A stretch of DNA of 64,000 bases, from assembly GCA_947073545.1 (NCBI GenBank), contig CAMTMP010000001.1, positions 124,001 through 188,000 of the forward strand, written 5' to 3'. The notes under the pieces are model-generated. The model saw only the letters and a program-made list of their open reading frames with translations, searched no databases and was not told where the DNA came from. The position numbers and the translations under genes are program-made. Within the stretch, counting starts at the first letter, position 1, and the number at the start of each line of letters is the position of its first letter. This document shows, one piece after another, positions 34,489 to 44,241 of the stretch. The stretch is from an uncultured bacterium (GTDB taxonomy: Bacteria > Bacillota > Clostridia > Lachnospirales > Lachnospiraceae).

Positions 34489-35180
34489 ATCCCCGGTTCC
34501 TCCGTATTCCATTTGTAGCCCATACCGCGAACAGTAACAATCCTTTTGGGTTCTCCCGGATTGTCCTCAATTTTTGTACGAAGCCTGCGGATATAAACAG
34601 TAAGAGAATTATTGTCTATATAATTTTCGCTGCAATCCCATAGTTTTCCTAAAATCTGTTCCGGGGAAAGTATCTGGTCGGGGTTTTCCATGAACAGGCA
34701 TAACAATTTATATTCACTCGCCGTCAAATCAAGCAGTTTCCCCCGTTTATAAACCTCTCCTTTTAGAAGTCTTATGCTTATATCGTTGGAGTTCAGTTCT
34801 GTAACAGCGGTATTGAAATTCTCGCTCCTGCGGAGCAATGCGTTAATCCTTGACATAAATATTGCCAGCTTGAAAGGCTTTGTAATATAATCATCGCCCC
34901 CAATATCAAGCCCCATAATAATATCTGTTTCTTCATCAGCAGCAGTAAGAAATATGACAGGCACTTTTGAAGTCAGGCGTATCTTTCTGCAAAAATCAAA
35001 GCCGGAACCATCGGGAAGCGATACATCCAGAATGACTAAATCATATTTATCATTTACCCATAACGTATCAGCTTCCAGTGTGGTACGGGCAACGTCTATT
35101 TCATATCCCTCTTTTTTTACGGCAAAAGACAGACCGCTGATTAAACTTAAATCATCTTCCAATAAAAATAATCGTTTCAT
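34485..35180 (-). CDS. OmpR-family response regulator
   Basis: 231-residue regulator: LLEDD, LVILDVSLPDGSGF with the phosphoacceptor Asp, VIFLTAADEE, YITKPF, then a winged helix (LDLTASEYKLLCLFMENP, SLTVYIRRLRTKIED, GMGYKW). It precedes its kinase and lies 18 bp after the lipoprotein gene, so it could also be read from the upstream transporter operon. Its probable target is the TGTA-repeat promoter at 33403-33446. Confidence 0.9.
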   Translation of the reverse strand: MKRLFLLEDDLSLISGLSFAVKKEGYEIDVARTTLEADTLWVNDKYDLVILDVSLPDGSGFDFCRKIRLTSKVPVIFLTAADEETDIIMGLDIGGDDYITKPFKLAIFMSRINALLRRSENFNTAVTELNSNDISIRLLKGEVYKRGKLLDLTASEYKLLCLFMENPDQILSPEQILGKLWDCSENYIDNNSLTVYIRRLRTKIEDNPGEPKRIVTVRGMGYKWNTEEPGI

Positions 35181-35198
35181 TTGCTGTGTCTCTTTCCC

Positions 35199-36071
35199 CT
35201 ATGAATTTGCCATAACAACTGCCTTTAGTTTCTGTACGCTTTCCTCCGCCCCGCAGGAGCGAATCATGTCCGAGATTTCTCGATAAGCCTCCTTTGCACT
35301 CTCCGCCTCCGAGGGAATATAGACCCACTGACTCATAAAGCTGTGGGCATAATTGCAATGGATATTGCCGGTGTAAATCTGCACAACGGGGTCCTCCACC
35401 TTACAGCCAGTCTGCTGGGCGCAGTCTGAACGGAAGGAAAAATAATTCTGACCGTCTTTTACATAAATAATGTTAATTTTTAGGTCCTCTTTTGCAATAT
35501 TCATTCTTTCACTGATTCCGGCCTCCTGATTGTAGGCGTTTTCCGCTTCGACCTTTTCAAAGTAAAAGCGATCCCGATGTGCTTCGACAATATCATCTTC
35601 CATATCCCGATATTTTTCCGGCACCAGGAGATTCAGCGTCAGATCGTCATAAACAAACTGTCCCGTCAAATCACTGCCGTCTGCGGTTTCGATTGGGTTA
35701 TGCACAAAGTAGTTCCTGCTCACGCGAATACAGCGTCCGTTAGGGTCGATTTCCTCCGCAAACTGCATCCCATTCATGGTATAGAGCGGCGTACTCGCAT
35801 CATCCATAGCCTGATAGTTGTAGAAGTCCGCAACGAAGGCCCCCGCTTTGTCCTCCAGTTCGGCAAGAAGATGGGCGCTGCGGGCCGCGATCTCCAGATA
35901 TTGCACAGGGTCGTCCTCGCCGGTGTACTGTACCTGGGTCGTATAGATATGGCTCTGCTCCTGTGCCGTCCCCTCGTTGGCAGCCGATGCGGGCGTTTCT
36001 TCTTTTCCGCCACAGGCGGTCAGACCTGCAAGACAGGCCAACGCCAGGATTCCACATAAAAACTGTTTCAT
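35199..36071 (-). CDS. Lipoprotein of the second FtsX-type ABC operon
   Basis: 290-residue lipoprotein. The signal peptide has the lipobox LTAC followed by GGKEE at about residues 17-25, so the mature protein is anchored to the outer face of the membrane. The mature part is rich in Tyr and acidic residues, with YFVHNPIETADGSD and FSFRSDCAQQTGCKVED; two Cys may pair. No family is recognised. It follows the FtsX permease by 95 bp in the same direction and may act as a ligand-binding partner. Confidence 0.75.
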   Translation of the reverse strand: MKQFLCGILALACLAGLTACGGKEETPASAANEGTAQEQSHIYTTQVQYTGEDDPVQYLEIAARSAHLLAELEDKAGAFVADFYNYQAMDDASTPLYTMNGMQFAEEIDPNGRCIRVSRNYFVHNPIETADGSDLTGQFVYDDLTLNLLVPEKYRDMEDDIVEAHRDRFYFEKVEAENAYNQEAGISERMNIAKEDLKINIIYVKDGQNYFSFRSDCAQQTGCKVEDPVVQIYTGNIHCNYAHSFMSQWVYIPSEAESAKEAYREISDMIRSCGAEESVQKLKAVVMANS

Positions 36072-36166
36072 AAAAACTCCTCCGTTCGTTTTATTCTATC
36101 TTAAAAAGTAAATAGACTGACATTCGGAAACCGGAGGCAACCTGCCTCCGGCTTCCAGACGAGCAT

Positions 36167-38737
36167 TCAGTTTTGATGCAGCCGCTCGATGATACTGACC
36201 TTTGCAATCTGCCGGTACATAAGCGCCGGTATTGCAGCCGTTAAAAGGAGCAGGAACGGATAGACCGCCAGCATGGGCCACATGACAAATTGGTAGGTGA
36301 AAAACCAAATCCCACTGGAAATGCCCCTTACGATTACCACCGAGAACAAAGCCCCCAGGACGGCGGATGTGATGATTGTTCCCGCCGCATAGTACAGCCC
36401 CTCAAAGGAGAGCATACGCTTTAACTGCTTTCCGGTCATGCCAATGCTTTGCAGCATGGCAAATTCCTTTTTGCGGGTGATGACACTGGTCAGAACGGAG
36501 TTGACAAAGTTTGTAATCCCAATGATCCCGATGATGATGCTCAACGCCCCGCCGATGGTGATAATCAGGGAGGTCAGGCCCTCAAAGGAGCTGACATAGG
36601 TCGATTTGGACTCAAAGTCCATACTGGGTTCCACGCTGTCGATATAGCTTTTCAAAAACTCCTCCATAGCTGGTTCTGTCCCCGGCTTCACGTTGAAGGG
36701 GAAGTTGACCAGGTGCGGCTGGTCGCAGAGGGGCAGATAAATTTCCGTAGGGAGATAGAGTCTTGAAGCGCCGGTATTGCGGGTAGTAGTGGTGTTTTCG
36801 TTTTTTCGGACCTTTGCCATAATGGTAAATTCATAGCTCTCCCCAATGGTATCGGAGAGGCCGTCCTTTCGGATATGGTTCAGCTGGATGGTATCTCCAA
36901 CATGGATATTCGGATTGTCGATCACCGTTCCATCATCTGTACATTCCACGCTCAACAGGATATACTTGCCTGTTTTCAGCTGTTCCAGGTCGATGGTTCC
37001 CTCTACCGCCTCCATCGTGTTCAGAACAAAATCATCTGCGCCGTATATGTCCACAAAAGGATTTCCGTTCTCGTCTTTATTGTAGTTTGTAAATGCGGCG
37101 TGGTCGGTAGAAAAGTTTTCTTCCAAAAGGCGGGAGGTATAGAGCCTGCCGCCGTCGTCAAAGTTTTCATTCTGCCGGACGGCCTGGATAAAGCTCTCCG
37201 TCAGATCGCCTTCGCTCTTTTCAAACTGGTACTGGAAATAGTCCGCAGTGGAAATCACAAAGTCAACATTCAAAAATTTCTCGATATACTTGTCAATATC
37301 AAATCCACCGGACAGGGTAAATACCGTATTGAACAGAACAATGCTTAATGTCATGGACACGATGACCAGCACGGTTCGTTTGCGGTTGCGGCCCAGGTTA
37401 GCCAGAGCCATGAAGTGGAGCTTCGCGCCGTGGGTGGACTTCTTGTCCGTGACCTTGCGGCTTCCGAATGCTGCCGCGTCGTTTTCCGTGTAGCGGATGG
37501 CCTCAATGGCCGAAACCGTTCCGGCGATTTTGGCCGGCTTGCGGACGCTGATAAAAACGGTCAGCAGGGCAAAGGCGGCGGAGCCAATGAAGATCAGCGG
37601 ATTGACCGTCACACTAATCCCGGCGTCGGCAGTATAGGTTGTGCCATTCATCAGGAACGGCACCAGGGCACGCCCAATCACAAAGCCAATCAGTAGTCCA
37701 ATGGGGATGCTGACAGCACAGAGCCTGATGGCCTGCCGGTTAATCAGCCGCTGGATCTGGCGTTGTGTTGTACCCAGGGTCTTGAGCTGCCCATAGGATT
37801 GAATATCCTGAATGACGGAAATCTGAAAAATGTTGTAGATAATCAGATAGCCCGTTATGATAATCAGCAGAACGCCCACGATGCCGGAAATCAGCATGGC
37901 AGGGTTTTCTGATAATGCGCCGCTCTGGTAAGCGGGACTGATGCCCGCAATGATATAACTGCTGTCCCCCGGACTGCCGCCCATAGTGTCGCAGGTATAG
38001 CCAGCTTCGGAAAGAAGCTGATGCAGACGGCTTTCCACATCGCCTCTGCCCTGAAACATGATGTAGGCGGTCACAACACCGGAATAGTCGTTGTCCACGG
38101 GGTAGGTATAGGTCAGAATGTCTGAATGAGCGTCAAGAAAGGCTTTTGATATGATCAGCCGCCCGATGTTGCTCAAACTGTCGGTTTCCCAAAAGCCACA
38201 GAGAGTAAAATCTGTGGTATACACAATGCCCTTGACCTCATAGGTCAGCGAAACCGTTTCCCCAACCTGTGCCGGAACGCCCAGAGCCTCCAGCGTTTTT
38301 GTGTCTGCGATAATCTCATTTTCCGCGACCGGCCGACGGCCTGTTGTGGGGGTATAGCGGGCAAACTCCAGGGCGGTATCATCCATATACCACAGGTCAG
38401 ACCGCCAGCGTTCCAGGCCCGGATTTTTCAGCCGGTAGGAAACTGCCTTTGCATAAGCGATGCGTTCGATCAGGGGACTGCCCGCCACATTGTTGTAAAC
38501 CTCGTCGCTGATATAGGTCAGAGCCGCCTGACCATCGCCGCCTGCCTTGCGGATGTTCTGGTCGTGAACCGTGTCCAGCAGGCCGGAACCCAGGGTGAAA
38601 ATCGTGGTAAACAGGATCGTCGTCAGAATGATTGCGATAACCGCAATGATGTTCCGGCTTTTGCTGGCCTTGTAGTAGCGGCCGGACAGTCTTTTCATGA
38701 CTGCGCCGTTGTTGTTTCCGAATAAAATATCGTTCAT
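36167..38737 (-). CDS. Large FtsX-type ABC permease
   Basis: 856-residue permease with the ten-helix FtsX layout: an N-terminal helix, a long extracellular domain, four-helix unit ending [20 protein letters not shown], a second extracellular domain of about 230 residues, and a C-terminal unit containing [27 protein letters not shown] 38737 has AAGGAGG 8 nt upstream; the frame reaches back to 38797. It pairs with the ATPase 13 bp upstream. Likely role: export of, or protection from, membrane-active peptides; the substrate is unknown. Confidence 0.87.
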   Translation of the reverse strand: MNDILFGNNNGAVMKRLSGRYYKASKSRNIIAVIAIILTTILFTTIFTLGSGLLDTVHDQNIRKAGGDGQAALTYISDEVYNNVAGSPLIERIAYAKAVSYRLKNPGLERWRSDLWYMDDTALEFARYTPTTGRRPVAENEIIADTKTLEALGVPAQVGETVSLTYEVKGIVYTTDFTLCGFWETDSLSNIGRLIISKAFLDAHSDILTYTYPVDNDYSGVVTAYIMFQGRGDVESRLHQLLSEAGYTCDTMGGSPGDSSYIIAGISPAYQSGALSENPAMLISGIVGVLLIIITGYLIIYNIFQISVIQDIQSYGQLKTLGTTQRQIQRLINRQAIRLCAVSIPIGLLIGFVIGRALVPFLMNGTTYTADAGISVTVNPLIFIGSAAFALLTVFISVRKPAKIAGTVSAIEAIRYTENDAAAFGSRKVTDKKSTHGAKLHFMALANLGRNRKRTVLVIVSMTLSIVLFNTVFTLSGGFDIDKYIEKFLNVDFVISTADYFQYQFEKSEGDLTESFIQAVRQNENFDDGGRLYTSRLLEENFSTDHAAFTNYNKDENGNPFVDIYGADDFVLNTMEAVEGTIDLEQLKTGKYILLSVECTDDGTVIDNPNIHVGDTIQLNHIRKDGLSDTIGESYEFTIMAKVRKNENTTTTRNTGASRLYLPTEIYLPLCDQPHLVNFPFNVKPGTEPAMEEFLKSYIDSVEPSMDFESKSTYVSSFEGLTSLIITIGGALSIIIGIIGITNFVNSVLTSVITRKKEFAMLQSIGMTGKQLKRMLSFEGLYYAAGTIITSAVLGALFSVVIVRGISSGIWFFTYQFVMWPMLAVYPFLLLLTAAIPALMYRQIAKVSIIERLHQN

Positions 38738-38750
38738 GTCTGCGCCCTCC

Positions 38751-39416
38751 TTACTGGGAAATCCTGCCGTCCTCGATGCGGATAATGCGGTCGGCAAGCT
38801 GGGCGATCTCGTTGTTGTGGGTAATCATCACCAATGTCTGGCGGAACTTGCTGCTGGTGACTTTCAGAAGCCCCATCACATCGGCGCTGGTCCGGCTGTC
38901 CAGATTGCCGGTTGGCTCGTCCGCCAGGACGATGGCAGGCTTGGAGACCAGGGCGCGGGCGATGGCCACACGCTGCTGCTGCCCGCCGGAAAGATTATTC
39001 GGCATACTGTTCAGTTTATTCTCCAGAGCCAGCAGGCGCACCACCTCGTCCATGAACTTCTGATCGACCGTATCGCCGTCCAGCTCCACGGGCAGGACGA
39101 TGTTTTCATAGACGTTCAGAACGGGGACAAGGTTGTAATTCTGGAAGATAAAGCCAATGTTGCGGCGGCGGAAAATGGTGAGCTGTTCATCCTTCAGGCC
39201 GGCCAGCTCTTTGTCTTTCACCTTGACGCTGCCGGAAGTAGGCACATCCAGCCCGCCCATCATGTTCAGCAGTGTGGACTTGCCGCTGCCGGAGGTCCCC
39301 ACGATGGCGGCAAACTCCCCCTGTTCAATGGAGAGAGTCACGCCGTCCAGCGCCTTTGTAACATTCGGCTCTGTGCCGTAGTGTTTTTTTAGATCGGTTG
39401 TTTGCAAAATGCTCAT
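38751..39416 (-). CDS. MacB/LolD-type ABC ATPase
   Basis: 221-residue ATPase: Walker [27 protein letters not shown], signature [16 protein letters not shown], Walker [17 protein letters not shown] switch. It serves the FtsX permease just downstream. ATG 39416 is used; ATG 39428 directly abuts the AAAGGA site. Its promoter carries the repeat family also found before the RR gene at 46791, which points to control by that distant two-component pair. Confidence 0.9.
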   Translation of the reverse strand: MSILQTTDLKKHYGTEPNVTKALDGVTLSIEQGEFAAIVGTSGSGKSTLLNMMGGLDVPTSGSVKVKDKELAGLKDEQLTIFRRRNIGFIFQNYNLVPVLNVYENIVLPVELDGDTVDQKFMDEVVRLLALENKLNSMPNNLSGGQQQRVAIARALVSKPAIVLADEPTGNLDSRTSADVMGLLKVTSSKFRQTLVMITHNNEIAQLADRIIRIEDGRISQ

Positions 39417-39446
39417 GATAAACACCATCCTTTCTGTGATGCCGTT

Positions 39447-39480
39447 ATCCTAACAGCCAATCCTCACAGAAATGTCACAG
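39447..39480 (-). promoter_or_regulatory. Operator A: TGTGACATTTC-type repeats and -10 before the ABC operon
   Basis: On the minus strand TGTGACATTTC and TGTGAGGATTG stand 11 bp apart, followed by GCTGT and the -10 TAGGAT. The same motif, spacing and distance to the -10 occur at 41649-41682 and 46829-46861, and a half version at 40429-40450. A further single copy (GTAACATTTC) lies at 39501-39511. Confidence 0.7.
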
Positions 39481-39548
39481 ATGGCTGGGTTTTTCGCCTT
39501 GAAATGTTACAATACTGTAATAGTTCAAGGCAGCCGTTTGATTGAGGG

Positions 39549-40394
39549 TTATTTCTTAAATGTAAGAAAAGCGCAGACAAGGGCATATCCGGTCACAGCA
39601 ATCAAAGAAGCCTCCACACCAAATCCGCCTCCCGTCAGCCATATATTGTCCGAAGGAATGATAACGGAACAGATCGGATTGCCATACGCTCCCTCTGCGG
39701 TGGTGATGTGTAGTATGTCTGTGACCATAACAAAATTCCATACAGCGTGCATAAGCGCCCCATTGCTGATGGAATTTCCTTTATAAGCAGCAAGCGAAAA
39801 CATAACACCGACCAGCGTACCGCTTATCACTAAAAGCAAAACACCTGCAATCGTAAAGTATTCCATAGACGGAATATGCGCCAAACCAAAAAGGAGCGAT
39901 GGCGCCAGTATAGCAGCGTATTGATTCCATCTTCGCTCAAGCAGCGTCATGATGAAACCGCGAAACAACATTTCCTCCAGCACACCGGCTTTTAAAGCGG
40001 TAATCATAGAAGCGATTACGATAAAGACGCTTTCACTGGGCGCAGGCATATGTGTTTCTGCTTTACCAATGGCCAGAAAAACAATGACAACAAAGGCAGG
40101 CAAGAGAGTGGATAAAAGAATGCCCCAGCCTTGGATGTTCCATGTGATTTTGAAATCACTCATCTTCAAATGCAGAGCTTTGTTTGTGTAAAGCCAAAAG
40201 AGAAACGCGGTAACAAAAGTACAGCCCAACATTCTCAATATGACATAGAAACTTGCATTCTGGAATTTGACAAGTGAAAAAAGCTGGTCGAAAACGATGC
40301 TGTTCACCAAATCTCCAGCCAAAAACAATAGAAAATAGGTAACTATGCGTACGAGCGTTTTAGCTGTTGAAAAGGAAGAAGATTGCGGTTCCAT
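39549..40394 (-). CDS. CPBP-family intramembrane metalloprotease
   Basis: 281-residue polytopic protein with about eight membrane helices and the CPBP motifs: EEMLFRGFI (residues about 140-148), the second motif with His in FGLAHIPSM, and HAVWN near the C terminus. Family members cleave prenylated or peptide substrates and often give bacteriocin immunity or maturation. ATG 40394 has AAGGAGG 7 nt upstream. Its promoter carries a TGTGACAATT half-site, so it may belong to the same regulon as the ABC operon downstream. Confidence 0.88.
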   Translation of the reverse strand: MEPQSSSFSTAKTLVRIVTYFLLFLAGDLVNSIVFDQLFSLVKFQNASFYVILRMLGCTFVTAFLFWLYTNKALHLKMSDFKITWNIQGWGILLSTLLPAFVVIVFLAIGKAETHMPAPSESVFIVIASMITALKAGVLEEMLFRGFIMTLLERRWNQYAAILAPSLLFGLAHIPSMEYFTIAGVLLLVISGTLVGVMFSLAAYKGNSISNGALMHAVWNFVMVTDILHITTAEGAYGNPICSVIIPSDNIWLTGGGFGVEASLIAVTGYALVCAFLTFKK

Positions 40395-40428
40395 CAAATA
40401 ACCTCCTTGGTTTGAATAAGTTGCTGAT

Positions 40429-40450
40429 ACTATAACCGCTAATTGTCACA
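40429..40450 (-). promoter_or_regulatory. Operator D: half-site and -10 before the CPBP gene
   Basis: On the minus strand TGTGACAATTA, GCGGT and TATAGT follow with the same spacing as operator B at 41649. The upstream repeat is degenerate (TCCTGTAGAC). Confidence 0.5.
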
Positions 40451-40504
40451 GTCTACAGGATTTTCTGTCTTACGATGCAAACTATATTTCTTGACAATTT
40501 ATCA

Positions 40505-41056
40505 TTACGAATGTTCCGCCAAATATTTCAGAAACTCCTCTGTTTTTGACCAGTACAAAATCCCCCAGTTCTCAAAATCCCATTCCTCCATATAGTCGTT
40601 ACATTCAAAATCAATATAATACAGCAATCCGTTCTGCACCACAAAATTTGTAGGAAAATAATCAATATTTGTATTCGCAGGATAGAGCAGCATGCACATA
40701 GCCTTTACTTGTTCCATGTATTCATTTTTCATACAATCAGATTTTACAAGTTCAAATATGGTGCTGCCATCAATATATTCTTTTAAAATTCTTTCATTTT
40801 CTATGTCCGCATCTATCATTTCGGGAACTCTGATACCAATTTTTTTCAATCTGTCATAATCATTTATCTCTGCCTGAAGCTTATTCCCAAACTGATAATA
40901 ACTGCATGGTTCGTGGTGTATTTGCTTTAAGACATACTGCCGCTCTCCATCGCTTGCCAAATAGGAATAACCGCCTTTACCTTTTCCCAAAAGCCTGATA
41001 ATCTTATATTCTTTTCCATTGACAGGTAAGGTATCAGGCATAATTGTGTCAATCAT
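40505..41056 (-). CDS. Small protein-kinase/APH-fold protein
   Basis: 183-residue protein with the minimal kinase fold: a glycine loop LLGKGKGGYSYLA near residue 20, the ATP-binding Lys in YVLKQI, Glu in LQAEINDYDRL, a catalytic-like loop NTNIDYFPTNFVV and the Mg-binding Asp in YYIDFECNDY. The size resembles Bud32- or APH-like kinases. The HRD-type catalytic Asp is not obvious in canonical form (NIDYFPTN). A longer in-frame ORF reaches 41356, but GGAGG before ATG 41056 decides the start. The substrate is unknown. Confidence 0.6.
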   Translation of the reverse strand: MIDTIMPDTLPVNGKEYKIIRLLGKGKGGYSYLASDGERQYVLKQIHHEPCSYYQFGNKLQAEINDYDRLKKIGIRVPEMIDADIENERILKEYIDGSTIFELVKSDCMKNEYMEQVKAMCMLLYPANTNIDYFPTNFVVQNGLLYYIDFECNDYMEEWDFENWGILYWSKTEEFLKYLAEHS

Positions 41057-41078
41057 CTCTATACCTCCAAATAGAGAT

Positions 41079-41609
41079 TTACCGTTTCCATTTATCCAGC
41101 TTATACCCCTTCTGCTCCAATCTGGCCCGGAAAGCCTCCAAAAAGTCCAGGAACCGTTCCTTTTCTTCCGGCTGATGGATGTTCTTGGGGCCATACATGG
41201 TTTTGCTGCTGGTGCCGCCAATGTCCAGCAGTTCCCCAAAACTGCCGTAGTCCTTTCTGTACTCCAGACAGGCTTTGGTGATCTTAGGGTCATAAGACAC
41301 ATTGACAATACTGTCCATATCGAGGAACACCGCCTCCGAGTGGTTCTCCAGCGCACTGTCCACCTGGATCAGCACAATGCAAAAATCACTTCGCCGGTAG
41401 CCCATAACATAGAAACAGAACGTGGTAGTATTAGTATCAAAGACAAATCCTTCCTCAAATTTGGAAGAATACATACAGGCGTAGAGAACTTCGTAGCTGT
41501 CGCCATCCTTCACAGTTTCGTTAAAAATCTCCCGCAGCCGTTTTTTCTTCGCCGCGCAGTCTGCCGGATCGTACTCCGGCGCTTTCGGTTTTCTGGAAAA
41601 CAGTCCCAT
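41079..41609 (-). CDS. Hypothetical protein
   Basis: 176-residue soluble protein beginning MGLFSRKPKAPEYDP. The middle has FVFDTNTTTFCFYVMGYRRSD and VFLDMDSIVNVSYD, a beta-rich pattern; the end is basic and helical. No family is recognised. AGGAGG precedes ATG 41609. It has its own promoter with the TGTAACATTTC repeat pair (operator B), placing it in the predicted regulon of the RR at 46108-46791. Confidence 0.6.
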   Translation of the reverse strand: MGLFSRKPKAPEYDPADCAAKKKRLREIFNETVKDGDSYEVLYACMYSSKFEEGFVFDTNTTTFCFYVMGYRRSDFCIVLIQVDSALENHSEAVFLDMDSIVNVSYDPKITKACLEYRKDYGSFGELLDIGGTSSKTMYGPKNIHQPEEKERFLDFLEAFRARLEQKGYKLDKWKR

Positions 41610-41648
41610 GATTGGTTCCTCCTAATCTAAATTATTTACAAGGCTAAT

Positions 41649-41682
41649 ATTGTAACAGGCAATTGTCACAGAAATGTTACAA
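41649..41682 (-). promoter_or_regulatory. Operator B: TGTAACATTTC repeat pair and -10
   Basis: On the minus strand TGTAACATTTC and TGTGACAATTG stand 11 bp apart, then CCTGT, then TACAAT as -10 (41649-41654). It matches operator A at most positions, including the surrounding CAGCC, so the region looks duplicated. Confidence 0.7.
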
Positions 41683-41701
41683 GCGGCTGGATTTTGAAAC
41701 T

Positions 41702-41850
41702 TTATCTGCGGGGCAGAAATATGGAAACCATAGAGCCTTGTCCCAGCGAAGAAGTGGCCTTGATGTAGACACCCTGCATGGTGACGGTCTCACGGGCCAG
41801 GTGCAGTCCGATGTCGATGCCGCCCTCCGGCGTGTACTTTGCGGCGCTTG
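41702..41850 (-). pseudogene. Histidine kinase remnant with internal deletion
   Basis: The minus-strand frame reads AAKYTPEGG joined directly to IDIGLHLARETVTMQGVYIK and ends SIFLPRR-stop. It matches the C-terminal part of the kinase at 45086-46111 (NAVKYTPEGG...GIGIGLYLVREIVTMQGGYIKV), but the 45 or so residues between N-box and G2-box are missing and nothing upstream is left. It is a decayed paralogue of that kinase, next to a copy of its operator. Confidence 0.7.
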
Positions 41851-41863
41851 ATAGCAGGCACAG

Positions 41864-42361
41864 CTATATGTACTCATGGAGCCAATCAATTCCTGGATAA
41901 AACGCCCCTGTCCGAATAAAATATTCAACTGCCTTGATACCCGTTTCAATATCGGTAAGCGCATGAATTTTGGCAATCGGCGACTGACCTCCGCTTTTAA
42001 GATCTGTATATATACTTTTGTCTGAAAAATCCATTTTGCTGACCTGGCCGGCAGTATCCACAAATGCAGGATTATAAGAAAAATAAGTGTTTTCTCCCAA
42101 ATCGCCCCAAAACCAGATTGCGATCCATTTGCCGTCACAGTTTACTTCAAGCCAATTATCCTCTCCGCATGGGTCTAAGAATAAATAAATATTGATTCCA
42201 CTGGGAATTTTCTTTAAGACCTCCGCTATCACCTGTTCTGTGATTTTTTCTCCATGATATTCCTGATAGGGCGGGTCAAAATATTCAATGTGCTGAACCT
42301 TGATTGCTTGAGAGTCAAACGGCGGAATATATGCTTGCTTTGGAATCATCTGCGATTTCAT
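41864..42361 (-). CDS. Imm1-like immunity protein (tentative)
   Basis: 165-residue protein with the general look of Imm1-type immunity proteins: ITEQVIAEVLKKI, then strands INIYLFLDPCGEDNWLEV and WIAIWFWGD, TYFSYNPAF, and the end AVEYFIRTGAFYPGIDWLHEY. Such proteins neutralise the toxin domain of a polymorphic toxin. AGGAG precedes ATG 42361. A toxin-like fragment lies just upstream at 42470. The family call is from memory of the C-terminal pattern and is moderate. Confidence 0.5.
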   Translation of the reverse strand: MKSQMIPKQAYIPPFDSQAIKVQHIEYFDPPYQEYHGEKITEQVIAEVLKKIPSGINIYLFLDPCGEDNWLEVNCDGKWIAIWFWGDLGENTYFSYNPAFVDTAGQVSKMDFSDKSIYTDLKSGGQSPIAKIHALTDIETGIKAVEYFIRTGAFYPGIDWLHEYI

Positions 42362-42469
42362 GATTTTCTCCTTTCATACTTGAACCCCTGTGTTTGTCAG
42401 TGTATCTATGGGGGAATATGTAAAGCATCACTGCTCTGAGGAAAACATAGCTTTCTGGATATTCTTCTG

Positions 42470-42880
42470 CTAATATGAGCTGTCAAAGTAATTCCCGCTT
42501 TTCGGCAGATTCTTGAACATATTCATGATCATGTCATATGTCATGGATGAAGTATCAATCTCCAGTTTCTTCCCGTCCTTTAACTTGATTACGGTAACGT
42601 TATCACCCACGTAAGCAACCGTATTATCATCAAGGTACTGTATCATTCCTGTCATTTCCGCAAATTTTTTCACCGGATATTCTCCCGTCTCCTTGCACAT
42701 TTCCCAAAATTTTTCAGTATCTTCCCCTGTCATATATGGCTGTTTGCCGTCTATAACATACCATGAGAGACCCGTTGCCGGATCTGTATATTTTGGTGCT
42801 GTCAACGCCCATTCTTCCAATGTCTTGTCTTTGTACCACGTGGTCAGGCCGCTGTCATTTGATACTGTGCCTTGCTCCTG
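42470..42880 (-). pseudogene. Gene fragment, possibly a toxin C-terminal tip
   Basis: The frame is open from 42880 but has no ATG; reading begins SNDSGLTTWYKDKTLEEW and continues WYVIDGKQPYMTGEDTEKFW to GNYFDSSY-stop. A TTG at 42820 lacks a ribosome site. The body looks protein-like but has no start, so it is best read as the 3' end of a broken gene. Its place directly before a putative immunity gene suggests the C-terminal part of a polymorphic toxin; this is inference. The following 42884-43126 holds no gene I can support. Confidence 0.45.
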
Positions 42881-43126
42881 TTATACTTGTTCGTTGATAC
42901 ATTGTTCTGATAAAAATTCTGCTCTATTCCATTTACGCTCTTTTTTCAAATCCATTGTTGTCATTTTTTCACGGCTCATCTGTCGTTCCGAACCGTTCCT
43001 GCTCCCTCATAATAAGTCCGAGCAATCTATTACAAAACGCATTTCCCTACCGCTTCCGCAATCAGGGTGTCCTTCACTTCAATGTCATACCCATGCACTG
43101 TGAAATGACTGTTATATTCATTGTTT

Positions 43127-44149
43127 TTACTTAAATCTATACACTGCTATTACAATACATACATTTATTCCAATCACAAGAATATGCTTTTTCCATGTCA
43201 GACTTAAATATCCAACAAATTCCCGGATAAAAGCATTCAGTGTAAAATACCATTTTGTTTTAGAACCGAAACCCACACATCTTATTCCCTGCCTCTTTGC
43301 CAGTATTAACGCCCTGAACATGTGATAAGCAGTTGTGACAACTATAATTTGTGGATTCTGTTTATTTATCAGTTTTCTCGAAAACCGTAGGTTTTCCTCC
43401 GTGGACACAGATTTCTGTTCCAAAATGACTTTTTCCGCACTTACGCCTTTATCAATCGCATAATCTGCCATAGCTTTACTTTCTGGAATATCCTCTCCTG
43501 AACCTTGTCCGCCAGACATAATCAGTACAGCATTTGGATTATAGCACAGCAATTCTATTCCTTTTTCAATCCGTGCTGCAAGTAACGGCGTAACCCTGCT
43601 TCCAATAATTCCTGCCCCCAGTACAATAATGTAATCTGCGTTTCTTTTCTTTTTTAAGTGAAGAAGATTGAGCACTGCGGAAAGTGAATACACTGCCAGC
43701 ACCAACAATATATATACTACTATGAAACTAATAATTTTATACAGCATTGTACCTAATGTATTCTTTCCCAAGTTTCCAATTACCGGCCAGACCGCCAGAT
43801 AAATACATAACAGAACAGAAAACAACATTGATAATAGATTTGTCGGTTTTATTCCTTCATGTCTAATAACTCTTACCCCTTCTATAAAGAACACAAGAAT
43901 CAAAGCCACTGGAAACAAAGCCACACTGCCTACTGCTAAAACAAACATAACAATCAGTATTCCAATCACTAAAGCATGCGCTGCCAGCCATTCTGAACAT
44001 TGGTATAAGACAAACAACAAAAATATCGCCAGACACATCATCATAATCAAAAACGAGGCTCCACTCCATAATGTTCTGGAATCATGAAACATAATTCCTG
44101 CGAATATGCAGACTGAAACAAAAAATACAAAAAATGCAAACTGCCACAT
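43127..44149 (-). CDS. YdcF/DUF218-family membrane protein
   Basis: 340-residue protein: five or six membrane helices in the first 165 residues, then a DUF218 domain with YIIVLGAGIIGSRVTPLLAARI, VLIMSGGQGSGEDIPESKAMADYAI, KVILEQKSVSTEENLRFSR and VVTTAYHMFRALILA, and a last hydrophobic segment. This is the YdcF-type arrangement common in Firmicutes; the biochemical role is uncertain, with envelope functions suggested for SanA/ElyC relatives. It lies alone between gene fragments. Confidence 0.85.
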   Translation of the reverse strand: MWQFAFFVFFVSVCIFAGIMFHDSRTLWSGASFLIMMMCLAIFLLFVLYQCSEWLAAHALVIGILIVMFVLAVGSVALFPVALILVFFIEGVRVIRHEGIKPTNLLSMLFSVLLCIYLAVWPVIGNLGKNTLGTMLYKIISFIVVYILLVLAVYSLSAVLNLLHLKKKRNADYIIVLGAGIIGSRVTPLLAARIEKGIELLCYNPNAVLIMSGGQGSGEDIPESKAMADYAIDKGVSAEKVILEQKSVSTEENLRFSRKLINKQNPQIIVVTTAYHMFRALILAKRQGIRCVGFGSKTKWYFTLNAFIREFVGYLSLTWKKHILVIGINVCIVIAVYRFK

Positions 44150-44241
44150 AATATACTCCTTATGCCATCTTGCAGCCAGACTATCAAGCTGCCTGCAAAA
44201 TGGCAGAAAATATTTCTAAATAATAACATTTCCCATCCTTG

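Noticed and set aside
41019-41630. Long plus-strand frame of about 200 residues opposite the kinase-like and unknown genes
   Set aside because: It is antisense to two genes with strong ribosome sites and no ribosome site of its own is seen.
42693-43126. Plus-strand frame of 136 residues in the gap before the YdcF gene
   Set aside because: It runs antisense through the gene fragment at 42470, has no ribosome site and no recognisable motif; the region looks degraded.
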